NCBI RefSeq assembly: GCF_031583025.1
Contig: NZ_CP134062.1
Coordinates: forward strand, 5,305,234 to 5,369,233
Direction: 5' to 3'
Length of the DNA stretch: 64,000 nt
From: Mycobacterium sp. Z3061
GTDB taxonomy: Bacteria; Actinomycetota; Actinomycetes; Mycobacteriales; Mycobacteriaceae
Shown: one piece after another, positions 46,243 to 55,178 of the stretch
Position numbering within the stretch: the first letter of the stretch is position 1
Layout of the letters: every line of letters starts with the position of its first letter
Position numbers and translations under genes: made by a program
The notes under the pieces: generated by a model
Told to the model about the DNA's origin: nothing
The model's input: the letters and a program-made list of their open reading frames with translations, nothing else
The model's database searches: none

Positions 46243-46719
46243 TCACACCGCGGCCGCGGCCTGCTCCAGGTCGGCGACGATGATCTTGCGCATTCCGAGC
46301 ATGGCCTTGGTGGCGGCGGTGGCCCGGGCGGGGTCGGGATCGGCCACCAGCTCATAGAGCCGGTCGGGCACGATCTGCCAGCTGAGCCCGAAACGGTCCT
46401 TGAGCCACCCGCATTGCGATTCCTCGCCGCCATCGCGGGTCAGCTGGTCCCAGTAATAGTCGACCTCGTCCTGGTCTTTGCAGTGCACCGTGAAGGAAAC
46501 GGCCTCGCTGAAGGTGAACGCGGGACCGCCGTTGATGCCGATGAACGTGGTGCCGTCCAGCACGAAAGAGCCGCTGAGCACCGTCCCGGGCTCGCCCGGT
46601 CCCGCCTCGGTGGTCCGGTTCAACTGCTCGATCTTCGAATTCGGGAACACCGAGGTGTAGAACTCGGCCGCCTCTTCCAGGTTGTTGTCGAACCACAGTG
46701 AGGGCGTGATCGCCGGCAT
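46243..46719 (-). CDS. VOC superfamily protein (PhnB-like)
   Basis: 158 residues with the paired beta-alpha-beta-beta-beta layout of PhnB/3-demethylubiquinone methyltransferase-like VOC proteins: SLWFDNNLEEAAEFYTSVFPNS, FVLDGTTFIGINGGP, QCGWLKDRFGLSWQIVP. Members bind a metal or a small hydrophobic ligand and some are resistance proteins. It is a single gene, convergent with the TetR gene with a 2-bp gap. Confidence 0.88.
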   Translation of the reverse strand: MPAITPSLWFDNNLEEAAEFYTSVFPNSKIEQLNRTTEAGPGEPGTVLSGSFVLDGTTFIGINGGPAFTFSEAVSFTVHCKDQDEVDYYWDQLTRDGGEESQCGWLKDRFGLSWQIVPDRLYELVADPDPARATAATKAMLGMRKIIVADLEQAAAAV

Positions 46720-46796
46720 GTGCGTCTCCTAGCTGTCGGGGTCTTTGACCGGTAGACCGCACTGGCGCCGCAAACTCATCGGACTTGCCCGGAAAG

Positions 46797-46810
46797 ATTA
46801 CAGATGTAAT
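46797..46810 (+). promoter_or_regulatory. Palindrome ATTACA-GA-TGTAAT at the SDR cassette promoter
   Basis: Six-base arms around GA lie between TTGCCC (46785-46790) and the SDR start, and the right arm overlaps a possible -10 (TAATTA, 46807-46812). It is a good candidate operator for the TetR protein encoded fourth in the cassette. Confidence 0.5.
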
Positions 46811-46816
46811 TATCTG

Positions 46817-47683
46817 GTGGTGGGGTCACTGGACGGCAAAGTCGCCGTCGTCACCGGAACCAGCCGCGGCGTCGGCGTGGGTATCGCGCACGAACTGCTG
46901 CGCGCCGGCGCCACCGTCATCGGGTGCTCCCGGTCCCCGTTGGACGGGCTGCCCGGAGCCGACACAGAGCCGGAGTGGGCCCGCCGCTGTGCCCAATTGG
47001 TCTGTGACCAAGGCGATTACGCCGCGATCGACAGCTTCGTACAGCAGGTCGCCGATACTTACGGCCGCATCGACATCCTGGTCAACAATGCCGGCGGCAC
47101 GGTACCCGCACCGCACGTCGAAGACATTCCCGAACTGGTGCAACGACTTCAGGGCGCGCCGCGCAGCGCCGACGATTTCGAGCGCACGGCGCTGTTCCAC
47201 GCCTTCGCGGTGCAGATGAACCTGATCAGCCCGCTGTGGTTCGCCATCCGCGTCTACCGGCAGATGAAGACCCAGGACGGCACCGGTTGCATCGTCAACA
47301 TCTCCAGCGGCGCCGGCCACCCCGCGGGGGCGCCCACGTTGGTGTCTTACGGGGCGGCCAAGTCCGGGCTCAACCACCTGACCCGGTCACTGGCCCAGGA
47401 ATGGGGACCCAAAGTCCGGGTCAACTGCGTGGCGCTCGGCCCCACCATCACCGAGAACTTCCGCGCCTTCGTGCTGCCCAAGGACGACCCGACCGGCGCC
47501 GAATACTTCCGCAAAGTCCCGATGAAGCGGGGCGGCGAGCCCGCCGAAGTGGGCCGCACCGTCGTGTTCTTAGCCTCGGGCACAGTCGATTTCATCAACG
47601 GCACCACCATCGAGATCGACGGGGGCATGTTGCCGGGCGTGCTGTACGACGCGGGGCTGAAGACCATCACCGACCTGATGTGA
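46817..47683 (+). CDS. Short-chain dehydrogenase/reductase, first gene of a five-gene cassette
   Basis: 288 residues. Cofactor motif TGTSRGVGVGIA, NNAGGTV, catalytic region NISSGAGHPAGAPTLVSYGAAKSGLNHL, end GTTIEIDGGML. The start was placed at GTG 46817 (or the next GTG, 46820) because a -10-like TAATTA ends 4-7 bases before and no ribosome site is seen, so the mRNA is probably leaderless; a longer open frame from 46745 is not supported. It is followed by SnoaL-like, DapB-like, tetR and hydrolase genes with 9-bp or overlapping junctions. Confidence 0.9.
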   Translation: MVGSLDGKVAVVTGTSRGVGVGIAHELLRAGATVIGCSRSPLDGLPGADTEPEWARRCAQLVCDQGDYAAIDSFVQQVADTYGRIDILVNNAGGTVPAPHVEDIPELVQRLQGAPRSADDFERTALFHAFAVQMNLISPLWFAIRVYRQMKTQDGTGCIVNISSGAGHPAGAPTLVSYGAAKSGLNHLTRSLAQEWGPKVRVNCVALGPTITENFRAFVLPKDDPTGAEYFRKVPMKRGGEPAEVGRTVVFLASGTVDFINGTTIEIDGGMLPGVLYDAGLKTITDLM

Positions 47684-47692
47684 GGAGCGCCG

Positions 47693-48262
47693 ATGGCGTA
47701 TGACCGTGCCGAGTTCGACGCGTTCTGGGACGACTGGCTGGACGTGAACCGCCGGGCCCAGGACTCGGGTGACTGGGGCGTGATGGCCGACTTCTATGAG
47801 CCCGACGCCACGTACGGATGGTCGTATTCACCGACCGACCACTTCATGGCCAACGGGCGCGACGAGATTCGGGACCTCGCGCTGGGCACCGAGATGCTGG
47901 GCTTCCAGGGCTGGATATATCCCTACCAGGCAATGCTTTTCGACGACAGATCCGGTCAGGCGTTCGGGTTGTGGCGCCAGCTGTCGACGTTCACCTCCCC
48001 CAGCGGTGAGCCGTATGAGATTCAGGGCCTGGGCGGCAGCTGGTTCCAGTACAGCGGCCACCGCAGCTGGTCGTGGCAACGCGACATCTTCGACGTCGCA
48101 ATGGCAACGGCTGCGATGCTCGACATCCTGCGTGACGGGAAGAACTCCCCCGAACTCGATGCCCGGATGGACGCAATCCGCGCCGGCCGACAGCCGGGCC
48201 ACTACGGCTCGTGGGCCGAGATGAGCGCGCCGTTGTGGCCGGTGCCACGGGTGCTGTCATGA
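47693..48262 (+). CDS. SnoaL-like / NTF2-fold protein
   Basis: 189 residues. The N-terminal DRAEFDAFWDDWLDVNRRAQ, then MADFYEPDATYGWSYSP and LRQLSTF-like strands fit the SnoaL/limonene-epoxide-hydrolase-like cone fold, with a longer C-terminal helix region. It probably binds the substrate of the cassette. A ribosome site GAGGAG is at 47682-47687. Its stop overlaps the next start (ATGA at 48259-48262). Confidence 0.85.
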   Translation: MAYDRAEFDAFWDDWLDVNRRAQDSGDWGVMADFYEPDATYGWSYSPTDHFMANGRDEIRDLALGTEMLGFQGWIYPYQAMLFDDRSGQAFGLWRQLSTFTSPSGEPYEIQGLGGSWFQYSGHRSWSWQRDIFDVAMATAAMLDILRDGKNSPELDARMDAIRAGRQPGHYGSWAEMSAPLWPVPRVLS

Positions 48263-49326
48263 GGCGCGTAATCCAGTACTCGACCGGAAACGTCGGCCGG
48301 CACGCGCTGCGCATGCTCATCGAGCGCCCCGAATTCGACCTGGTGGGTGTGCACGCATCCAGTCCCGACAAGGTCGGACAAGACGCAGCGCAACTGTGCG
48401 GCCTCGAGACGCCGACGGGCATCACGGCCACCGACGATGCCGAGGCGCTGCTGGCGCTGAACGCCGACTGCGTCGTCTACACCTCGCAGGCTGAGACCCG
48501 GCCCAAAGAGGCCATCGCGGAGATCAGCCGCTTTCTGCGGGCCGGCACCAATGTCGTCGGCTCGTCATTCGTGTGGATGGTGGCTCCTGAGCAGGCCGGT
48601 GACTGGCTGCGCGAACCCCTGCGGCAGGCCTGCGCGGACGGCGACGCGACGCTCTACATCAACGGAGTCGACCCCGGCTACTCCGGTGACACCCTGGCCT
48701 ACACGGCGTTGAGCCTCACCGAGCGCGCGACCAGCATCACGGTGCAGGAAATCTGCGACTACGCCAGTTACGACGACGCCGAATTCACCGGTGTCAGTTT
48801 CGGTTTCGGCACCAGCCCGGACCACACGCCGGTGATGTTCCTGCCCGGCGTGCTGACGTCGATGTGGGGCGTGCAGGTGCGCAGCCTGGCGCGGGACCTG
48901 GGAATCGAGCTCGACGAGGTGCGTGAGCGCTGCGAGAAGTGGGTGACACCCGAACCGATCGACTGCACGATGATGCACGTCGAACCGGGGCAGGTCGCCG
49001 CCGTACGGTTCGGCGTCGAGGGCCTGCGCGACGGCGAGGTCGTCATCACCATGGAGCACGTCAACCGGCTCGGCCCGGGCACCGCACCGGACTGGGCCTA
49101 TCCCCCCGATGGCCGCGCCGGCGTGCACCGGGTGGTGGTGACCGGCAGTCCGGGTGTGGAGATCAACACCCATCTCGGTGGCGAGATCGACCATAACGAG
49201 GGCGGCGTAATCGCCACCGCGGCGCGCGTCGTCAACCTGATCGACGCCGTATGTCGTGCTCCGAGCGGCATTTTGGCCGCTCACGATCTGCGGCCACTCG
49301 ACCACCTCCACGGCGTGATGCGTTGA
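48259..49326 (+). CDS. NAD(P)-dependent DapB-like amine/oxo dehydrogenase family protein
   Basis: 355 residues. The N-terminal nucleotide segment VIQYSTGNVGRHALRMLIERP and the following VGVHASSPDKVGQDA fit the dihydrodipicolinate reductase N-domain. The C-terminal part resembles the 2,4-diaminopentanoate dehydrogenase domain. Mycobacteria have many such proteins beside SDR and SnoaL genes, but none has a known substrate to my knowledge. It overlaps its neighbours on both sides (ATGA before, TTGA after). Confidence 0.87.
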   Translation: MRRVIQYSTGNVGRHALRMLIERPEFDLVGVHASSPDKVGQDAAQLCGLETPTGITATDDAEALLALNADCVVYTSQAETRPKEAIAEISRFLRAGTNVVGSSFVWMVAPEQAGDWLREPLRQACADGDATLYINGVDPGYSGDTLAYTALSLTERATSITVQEICDYASYDDAEFTGVSFGFGTSPDHTPVMFLPGVLTSMWGVQVRSLARDLGIELDEVRERCEKWVTPEPIDCTMMHVEPGQVAAVRFGVEGLRDGEVVITMEHVNRLGPGTAPDWAYPPDGRAGVHRVVVTGSPGVEINTHLGGEIDHNEGGVIATAARVVNLIDAVCRAPSGILAAHDLRPLDHLHGVMR

Positions 49327-49949
49327 CCGCCCCGCGCAGACCCCCCGGCGGCGGACAGGCCCGCGCCGAACGCAGCCGCCAGGCCGTCATCGACGAAGCC
49401 GTCCGGTACATCCTCAAAGAGGGCTTCGCCCCGCCGAGCGTGCGGCAGATCACCGAACGCGCCGGATTGACCTGGGGCGTAGTGCAATACCACTTCGGTG
49501 ATCTCAACGGCATCCTGATGGCGGTGCTGGACAAGGGTTTCGCCGATCTACTGGAGACCCTCGATCAGCTGCCGGCGCAGGCAGCGCAGATCCCTTCGCA
49601 GGACCGGCCGGCCTTCGTGGTCGACGCGGTGTGGCGCGCCTTCTCCAGCCCGACCTCGATGGCGGCGCTGGAGATACTGATCGCCACCCGCAGTGCCCGA
49701 ACCGCGAAGGCCAACGCCCACCTGGCCGCGATGACCGCCCGGATGACCGAGATCGGTGAGCACCTGGGCGCCGGTGTCGCGCCGGCCCAGGCCAAACGGC
49801 TGGGCAATCTGATCTGGGCCACCATCCGCGGCCTGGTGGCGGTGCAGCTGACGTGGCCGAAGCCGTTGGACAGCACTCGGGACCGCGAGATGCTCGCCGA
49901 AGTCATCACCGCGTACCTGGCCTCAACCGAAGGAGATTCATGCCTATGA
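49323..49949 (+). CDS. TetR family regulator of the SDR cassette
   Basis: 208 residues from TTG 49323, overlapping the stop of the DapB-like gene. HTH at about 20-65 (ILKEGFAPPSVRQITERAGLTWGVVQYHFGDLNGILMAVL). It is embedded in the operon it probably represses; the palindrome at 46797-46810 is the best candidate site. Its end overlaps the start of the hydrolase gene. Confidence 0.9.
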   Translation: MTAPRRPPGGGQARAERSRQAVIDEAVRYILKEGFAPPSVRQITERAGLTWGVVQYHFGDLNGILMAVLDKGFADLLETLDQLPAQAAQIPSQDRPAFVVDAVWRAFSSPTSMAALEILIATRSARTAKANAHLAAMTARMTEIGEHLGAGVAPAQAKRLGNLIWATIRGLVAVQLTWPKPLDSTRDREMLAEVITAYLASTEGDSCL

Positions 49950-50797
49950 CGAGCGATGCGGCGACGGTGGAGTTCGCCGGCACAGACGGCATCACGCTGG
50001 TCGCCGACGAGTGGAACCGCGGTGGTTCGGGCGACCGGCCCACCATCCTGATGCTGCACGGCGGAGGTCAGAATCGGTTCTCCTGGAAGAACACCGGGCA
50101 GATTCTGGCCGACGACGGGTATCACGTCATCGCGCTGGACACTCGAGGGCACGGGGACAGCGACCGGGCACCGGACGCCGACTACGACGTGGAGACGCTG
50201 GCCGCCGACGTTATGCATGTGCTCGACACGATCGGCCGCCCGGTGGTGATCATCGGCGCCAGCATGGGCGGGCTGACCGGCATCCTGGTCGCCGACCGGG
50301 CCGGGCCGCAGAAGGTGACCAAGCTGGTGCTTGTCGACGTGGTGCCCCGGTTCGAAAAGAACGGCAGCGCCCGTATCCGCGAGTTCATGATGACCAACAT
50401 CGACGGCTTCGACTCACTGGAACACGCCGCCGAGGCGGTGGCCGCCTACCTGCCGCACCGCACCAAGCCGCGCAGCCCCGAGGGGCTCAAGAAGAACCTG
50501 CGGCTACGGGACGGACGCTGGTACTGGCACTGGGACCCGGCATTCATGACCAAACCCGGGGACGACCCGGAACTGCGCACCGAAGCCTTCGAGGAAGCCG
50601 CGGCCAACCTCTCGATCCCGGTGTTGCTGATCCGCGGCAAGCTGTCCGACGTGGTCAGTCTCGAAGGCGTCGAACACTTTCTGACCCAGGTGCCGCGCGC
50701 GGAGTTCGTCGAACTGTCCAACGCGGGACACACCGCTGCGGGTGACGACAACGACGCCTTCAGCGACGCCGTGGTGGCGTTCGTCGAGCGAGCCTAG
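49940..50797 (+). CDS. bpoB: Alpha/beta hydrolase, BpoB-like
   Basis: 285 residues. Oxyanion loop MLHGGGQNRFSW, nucleophile Ser in IGASMGGLTG, acid in a LIRGKLSDVV segment, His in SNAGHTAAGDDND. Proteins of this group were once called non-heme bromoperoxidases; they are normal serine hydrolases. Position next to gnd matches Rv1123c. ATG 49940 with AAGGAG close upstream is preferred; ATG 49946 is an alternative. It is the last gene of the cassette. Confidence 0.88.
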   Translation: MPMTSDAATVEFAGTDGITLVADEWNRGGSGDRPTILMLHGGGQNRFSWKNTGQILADDGYHVIALDTRGHGDSDRAPDADYDVETLAADVMHVLDTIGRPVVIIGASMGGLTGILVADRAGPQKVTKLVLVDVVPRFEKNGSARIREFMMTNIDGFDSLEHAAEAVAAYLPHRTKPRSPEGLKKNLRLRDGRWYWHWDPAFMTKPGDDPELRTEAFEEAAANLSIPVLLIRGKLSDVVSLEGVEHFLTQVPRAEFVELSNAGHTAAGDDNDAFSDAVVAFVERA

Positions 50798-50834
50798 GCC
50801 CTGCTACCGCCGAGGGTGAACCTTTAGACGCGAC

Positions 50835-50849
50835 GCGCCGTTGTGGCGC
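50835..50849. terminator. Short hairpin between convergent bpoB and gnd
   Basis: GCGCC-GTTGT-GGCGC in the 87-bp gap between two converging genes, with no T tract. A weak candidate only. Confidence 0.25.
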
Positions 50850-50884
50850 AGCGTATTTCACGCTCGAACGGGGATGAGTCGGGC

Positions 50885-51907
50885 CTAGTTGGCCGGCTTC
50901 TCCGCGTGGCCGCCGAACTGCTTGCGCATTGCCGAGAGCGCCTTGTTGGCGAAGTCGTCGAGGTCCCGCGACGCGAAGCGCGACTGCAGGGCAGTGGTGA
51001 GCACCGGCGAAGGCACGCCCTCGTCGATCGCGGCGATGGCCGTCCACCGGCCTTCGCCGGAATCGGACACGCGGCCGGAGAACTCGGACAGGTCAGCCGA
51101 ATCGTGCAGTGCGATCGCGGTGAGGTCAAGCAGCCACGAGCCGATCACGCTGCCGCGTCGCCACACCTCGGCGATGTCGGGGATGTCGAAATCGTATTGG
51201 TAGCACTCGGGATTGGACAGCGGAGCGGTCTCGGCGTCACCCTGCTGGATGCGGGTGCCGATGTCGGCATTGCGCAGGATGTTCAGGCCCTCGGCAAGCG
51301 ACGCCATCATCCCGTACTCGATGCCGTTGTGCACCATCTTGACGAAGTGCCCCGCGCCGGCCTGGCCGCAGTACAGATAGCCTTTCTCCGCTTGGGCGAC
51401 CTCACCTTCGCGACCCGGAGTGCGCGGGGCCGCGTCCACCCCGGGGGCGACGGTGGCGAAGATGGGCTCGGCGTGCTCGAACGCGTCCGGATCGCCGCCG
51501 ATCATCAGGCAGTAGCCGCGTTCCCGGCCCCACACGCCGCCGCTGGTACCGCAGTCGAGTAACCGAATACCGTTCTTCGCCAACGACTTCGCATGCTTCA
51601 TGTCATCGCGGTAGTAGGAGTTCCCGCCGTCGATGACGATGTCGCCGGACTCGAGCGTGTCGGCCAGCTCGTCGATCACCCCGGTGGTGATGGTTCCCGC
51701 GGGCACCATCACCCAGACCACCCGCGGCGCGGTGAGCTTGTCGCGCAACTCCGCGAGCGAGGACACCCCGGTGATGCCGTCCTCCCCCGCCATGGCCTCG
51801 ACAGCCTCAGCGCTGTGGTCGTACACCACACATTCGTGTCCACCGGTGACCACGCGGCGCACGATGTTCGCGCCCATCCGGCCGAGACCGATCATGCCCA
51901 GTTGCAT
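50885..51907 (-). CDS. gnd: 6-phosphogluconate dehydrogenase (decarboxylating), short type
   Basis: 340 residues, the length of the short GndA/YqeC type (Gnd2, Rv1122). It oxidises 6-phosphogluconate to ribulose 5-phosphate, CO2 and reduced cofactor. Seen: MIGLGRMGANIVRR cofactor motif, VMVPAG, DGGNSYYRDD, catalytic KMVHNGIEYG. The start is ATG 51907 because GAAGGAGAAG is directly upstream; ATG 51931 lies before that ribosome site. In M. tuberculosis zwf1 is beside gnd2; here the neighbour is a cyclase gene. Confidence 0.96.
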   Translation of the reverse strand: MQLGMIGLGRMGANIVRRVVTGGHECVVYDHSAEAVEAMAGEDGITGVSSLAELRDKLTAPRVVWVMVPAGTITTGVIDELADTLESGDIVIDGGNSYYRDDMKHAKSLAKNGIRLLDCGTSGGVWGRERGYCLMIGGDPDAFEHAEPIFATVAPGVDAAPRTPGREGEVAQAEKGYLYCGQAGAGHFVKMVHNGIEYGMMASLAEGLNILRNADIGTRIQQGDAETAPLSNPECYQYDFDIPDIAEVWRRGSVIGSWLLDLTAIALHDSADLSEFSGRVSDSGEGRWTAIAAIDEGVPSPVLTTALQSRFASRDLDDFANKALSAMRKQFGGHAEKPAN

Positions 51908-52012
51908 CGGCTGCTTCTCCTTCAAGTCCATCAGGTGGTTCCGGTTGCTTGAGGTGGTGCTTCCCCGCGAGGGCCGAACTCAACCCTAAACACCGCAAGG
52001 CGGCCTGTCAGG

Positions 52013-52849
52013 ATGGTGGGCATGGGTGATGCGCTGCATGTGGTGATCTACGTGCTGGCCGGCATCGCGGTAATCGAGGCCGGGGGGCTGATCGCGCTGT
52101 GGCGCCTGCTGGAACGCAGCCGCCGCGAGGTCGAGGAGTTGCAGCAGCGGGCCGATGTCCGCAATCGGCTGTGGTCCGGTGGCCGCGAGGCCGTCAAGAC
52201 GGTGTGGAATACCGCGAACCTGATGCGCAAGGAAGGTTTCGGTGCCGCGGTACGCAGTTCGATCGAAGACCTGGCCGACTGGGCCGAGGTGGAGCGACCC
52301 GACCTGGCCCGGGTCACGCCGGACGGCCGGGTGGTGATCCTGTTCTCCGACATCGAAGAGTCCACCGCGCTGAACGAGAAGATCGGCGACCGCGCATGGG
52401 TCAAGCTCATCGGCGCGCACGACAAGCTGATGCATCAACTCGTGCAGCGGCAATCCGGCCATGTGGTCAAGAGCCAGGGCGACGGATTCATGGTCGCCTT
52501 CGCGCGGGCGGAGCAGGCGGTGCGCTGCAGCATGGACCTGCAGCAGGCGCTGCACAAGGAGGCAAAACGCAAGCGGCATCCGGAAATTCGCGTGCGGATC
52601 GGCATCCACATGGGTCGTTCGGTGCGCCGCGGTGACGACCTGTTCGGCCGCAACGTCGCCATGGCCGCCCGCGTCGCCGGACAGGCCGTCGGCGGACAGA
52701 TCCTGGTCAGCGAACCCGTCCGGGACGCGGTGCACGACTGCGACGACATCCATTTCGACGACGGACGCGAAGTTGAGCTGAAAGGGTTCTCCGGCAGCTA
52801 CCGGTTGTTCGCCGTCGAGGCCGAGCCCGAACCCGAACGCGACCGGTAG
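52013..52849 (+). CDS. Membrane-anchored class III adenylate cyclase
   Basis: 278 residues. One N-terminal membrane helix ([21 protein letters not shown]), a linker helix, then the cyclase domain. Metal-binding Asp are in LFSDIEEST (113) and [10 protein letters not shown] (157), adenine-specifying Lys 153 and Asp 209 (DDLFG) are present, and the transition-state Arg is in AAR (220). The usual Asn four residues before that Arg is Ala (VAMAAR), so activity may be low. ATG 52013 or 52022 can start it. Its 3' end overlaps the convergent small membrane protein gene by 52 bp. Confidence 0.92.
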   Translation: MVGMGDALHVVIYVLAGIAVIEAGGLIALWRLLERSRREVEELQQRADVRNRLWSGGREAVKTVWNTANLMRKEGFGAAVRSSIEDLADWAEVERPDLARVTPDGRVVILFSDIEESTALNEKIGDRAWVKLIGAHDKLMHQLVQRQSGHVVKSQGDGFMVAFARAEQAVRCSMDLQQALHKEAKRKRHPEIRVRIGIHMGRSVRRGDDLFGRNVAMAARVAGQAVGGQILVSEPVRDAVHDCDDIHFDDGREVELKGFSGSYRLFAVEAEPEPERDR

Positions 52850-53007
52850 CCTTCGGTATCCGAGTCGGCCAGCCGCTGATGCAACCGGGCCCGGATCTCG
52901 TCGGGCGTGTAGGCACGGCGCTTCCGTTGATCGCGCACGACCAGCGCACCACCGGCGACGACGCCCGCCACTCCGGCCAGGCCGATCCACTTCCAAACGT
53001 TGCGCAT
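52798..53007 (-). CDS. Small membrane protein with conserved basic tail
   Basis: 69 residues: one membrane helix ([18 protein letters not shown]) followed by a charged segment [23 protein letters not shown]. Many mycobacteria have such short proteins. ATG 53007, or GTG 53013 just before it. It overlaps the end of the cyclase gene on the other strand. Function unknown. Confidence 0.65.
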   Translation of the reverse strand: MRNVWKWIGLAGVAGVVAGGALVVRDQRKRRAYTPDEIRARLHQRLADSDTEGYRSRSGSGSASTANNR

Positions 53008-53040
53008 CGGCACAGGCTATCGCCCTTTAGAGTGCTTGGC

Positions 53041-53733
53041 GTGAACTCCAGCATGCTCACCTTGGATCAGGCGCTCGACGAGACCCGGACCGGCGACCTG
53101 TGGCTGTTTCGGGGCGGTTCACGACCCGACCGCGCGATCCAGACGCTGACGAACGCTCCGGTGAACCACGTGGGAATGACGGTGGCCATCGACGACCTGC
53201 CGCCACTGATCTGGCATGCCGAGTTGGGCGACAAGCTGGTCGACATGTGGACGGGCACCAATCACCGCGGGGTCCAGCTCAACGACGCCCGGGAGGTGTT
53301 CCTGCAGTGGACCGGGCGGTACCAACAGCGCTGCTGGCTCCGGCAGTTGGCGCCGCACGCCAATCACAAGCAGGAGAACGAACTGCTGCAGGTGATCGCC
53401 CGGATGGACGGCACGGCGTTCCCGACCACCGCGAAGCTGACCGGCCGGTGGCTGCGCGGCCGGCTGCCCACCATCAACGACTGGTTCCGCGGAATTCCGT
53501 TGGTAGAAAAGAAGGTTCGCGAGCACACCGAACGCCGTCGGACGGAACAGCGCAAGATGGGGCTATCCACGGCATATTGTGCGGAGACCGTCGCCATCAC
53601 CTACGAGGAGATGGGGCTGTTGCTCACCGACAAGGACACCAACTGGTTCGACCCCGGCAAGTTCTGGAGTGGTGACACCCTGCCGTTGGCACCGGGCTAT
53701 GAGCTGGGCAAGGAGATCGCGGTAATCGGTTAG
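53041..53733 (+). CDS. YiiX/NlpC-P60-like permuted papain-fold protein
   Basis: 230 residues. GDLWLFRG and NHVGMTVAI (possible catalytic His) come first and the Cys follows late in TAYCAETVAITYEEMGLL, an order like the circularly permuted NlpC/P60 (YiiX) group. There is no signal peptide, so it would act in the cytoplasm on an amide or lipid-linked substrate. GTG 53041 lies 7 bases after TAGAGT (53028-53033) with no ribosome site, so it is probably leaderless. Confidence 0.75.
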   Translation: MNSSMLTLDQALDETRTGDLWLFRGGSRPDRAIQTLTNAPVNHVGMTVAIDDLPPLIWHAELGDKLVDMWTGTNHRGVQLNDAREVFLQWTGRYQQRCWLRQLAPHANHKQENELLQVIARMDGTAFPTTAKLTGRWLRGRLPTINDWFRGIPLVEKKVREHTERRRTEQRKMGLSTAYCAETVAITYEEMGLLLTDKDTNWFDPGKFWSGDTLPLAPGYELGKEIAVIG

Positions 53734-53760
53734 TGGCAACTGCCGGTGCTTGACGGCGAC

Positions 53761-53810
53761 ATTGCCGTAGCGGTCGTGGTCTCTGGGCCGATCACAGCCA
53801 CAGCGGCAAT
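53761..53810. terminator. Imperfect 50-bp inverted repeat between convergent genes
   Basis: ATTGCCG (53761-53767) pairs with CGGCAAT (53804-53810), and an inner GTGGTC/GATCAC pair is spaced evenly. It lies between the stops at 53733 and 53832, so a two-way terminator is plausible. Confidence 0.35.
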
Positions 53811-53831
53811 CTCGAAGCAGTCACCGTGGCC

Positions 53832-54344
53832 TTAGGCCAGTTCCACGCGGGTCACCACCGGAGTCGGGTTGCGGGTCAGATCCAGCACCGGACAGTGCGC
53901 GTCCACCGCGTCCTGGAGTTCGCGGTAGCGCTCGGGCGTCTCCGGTCCACTCACGGTGAGCACCACCCGCACTTCCTGAAAGCCGGCGCGGACGTTGTCG
54001 TCCAACCCGAAAAAGCCCTGCACGTCCAGGTCACCTTCGGCGCGCGCGGTGATCTCGTCGACCGCGATGCCCAGCTTCTCGGCCCAGAACCGCCACGTCA
54101 CGATTTGGCAGGACAGCAGTGATGCGAGGTAATACTCGACGGGGTTGGGCGCCTTGCCTTCCCCACCCAGCGGCGGCGGTTCGTCGACCTCGACGTGATA
54201 CTGGCCGAGGGTGACGGTGCTGGCCACCGCATCGTGTGCGGCCGCCGATCCTTCGAAAACGACGCGAGCTCTGGTCGAGTCCGAACTCACCGCACCCGCG
54301 GTGGCCGAGATGATGCCGCCGAGGTGAGAAACCGAGGTTGTCAC
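53832..54344 (-). CDS. OsmC family protein
   Basis: 170 residues. The two redox cysteines of OsmC/Ohr proteins are in LLSCQIVTWRFWAEKLG and DAHCPVLDLTRNPTP, and PNPVEYYLASL is the dimer signature. These proteins reduce organic or fatty-acid hydroperoxides using thiols. GTG start with AAGGA nine bases upstream. Single gene, with no visible OhrR-type regulator nearby. Confidence 0.92.
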   Translation of the reverse strand: MTTSVSHLGGIISATAGAVSSDSTRARVVFEGSAAAHDAVASTVTLGQYHVEVDEPPPLGGEGKAPNPVEYYLASLLSCQIVTWRFWAEKLGIAVDEITARAEGDLDVQGFFGLDDNVRAGFQEVRVVLTVSGPETPERYRELQDAVDAHCPVLDLTRNPTPVVTRVELA

Positions 54345-54605
54345 AGCAGAAGTCCTTCCGTCACTGCCAACCTACGGCGTCGCGGCCCACGGATCGACCG
54401 TGTGGCTCACCGTGAATCGAACGTCAACTCACGGCGCATACTTTCCGCCGAAAAGTGGTATTTCTGACCTTGTATTCGATTGCCCGAAATTGCGGCATTA
54501 ATGACGCAAGCCACACCCGTGGCGCATTGTGATCTAATCCACAAATGCGCTTTGCGGGCGTGGCTGCGATTGTCAGTTACGTTGTGATCTGAGTCGCACT
54601 AACGG

Positions 54606-55178
54606 TCAGGAATCTGACATTCCGGGGTCGGGGGCCGGGCCAGGCTCGGGAGCCTGATCCGGTGCCGGCGGGAGTACCTCAGGTGCCGGCGGAAGCATTT
54701 CCGGACCCGGGTCGGGCGCGATGGCGTCTACCAGCTCAACCGGTGCGTCCGGAGCCGGCAGACCTTCAGGAAGGTCGACGTCCTCCACCGGCAGGAACAT
54801 GTGGTGGGTGAATTGTGCCTGGTAGGCGCCGCCGCCGCCGATACGGACGCCGCCACCCTCACCACTGGACACCGAGGTTCCATCGGGCAGGGTCACGGCG
54901 GTGTGACCACCGTTCCAGCCGATCACCACCGCGTTGGGTGCGGTGCCGTGTTGAAAGCCGCGGGCCGCCAGAGCGGATTCCTCGTTGCCGGTGTTGAACC
55001 GGCTACCGAAAACCGGTCGATCGGCCGCAGCATTTGCGACCCACGACGCGAGCCCTGAACAGTCGGTCCCAGCAGGAGAATCGCCACCCGGAATATACGG
55101 GGTGCCGGAGACCTGATTAACGAGCGCCAACAGCGTTGCTAGAGCAATCATGGCCAGAAACCTACCGACCATATGCAT
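54606..55178 (-). CDS. Secreted NlpC/P60-like protein with proline-rich tail
   Basis: 190 residues. A signal peptide (GRFLAMIALATLLALVNQVSG) leads into a cysteine-peptidase-like domain with GTDCSGLASWVANAA (Cys) and WNGGHTAVTLPDG (His), as in NlpC/P60 peptidoglycan hydrolases. The last 55 residues are Pro/Glu/Ala repeats (PPAPEVLPPAP, QAPEPGPAPDPG), which may hold it in the cell wall. ATG 55172 and 55178 are both possible starts; no ribosome site is seen. The gene lies between AT-rich non-coding stretches. Confidence 0.85.
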   Translation of the reverse strand: MHMVGRFLAMIALATLLALVNQVSGTPYIPGGDSPAGTDCSGLASWVANAAADRPVFGSRFNTGNEESALAARGFQHGTAPNAVVIGWNGGHTAVTLPDGTSVSSGEGGGVRIGGGGAYQAQFTHHMFLPVEDVDLPEGLPAPDAPVELVDAIAPDPGPEMLPPAPEVLPPAPDQAPEPGPAPDPGMSDS

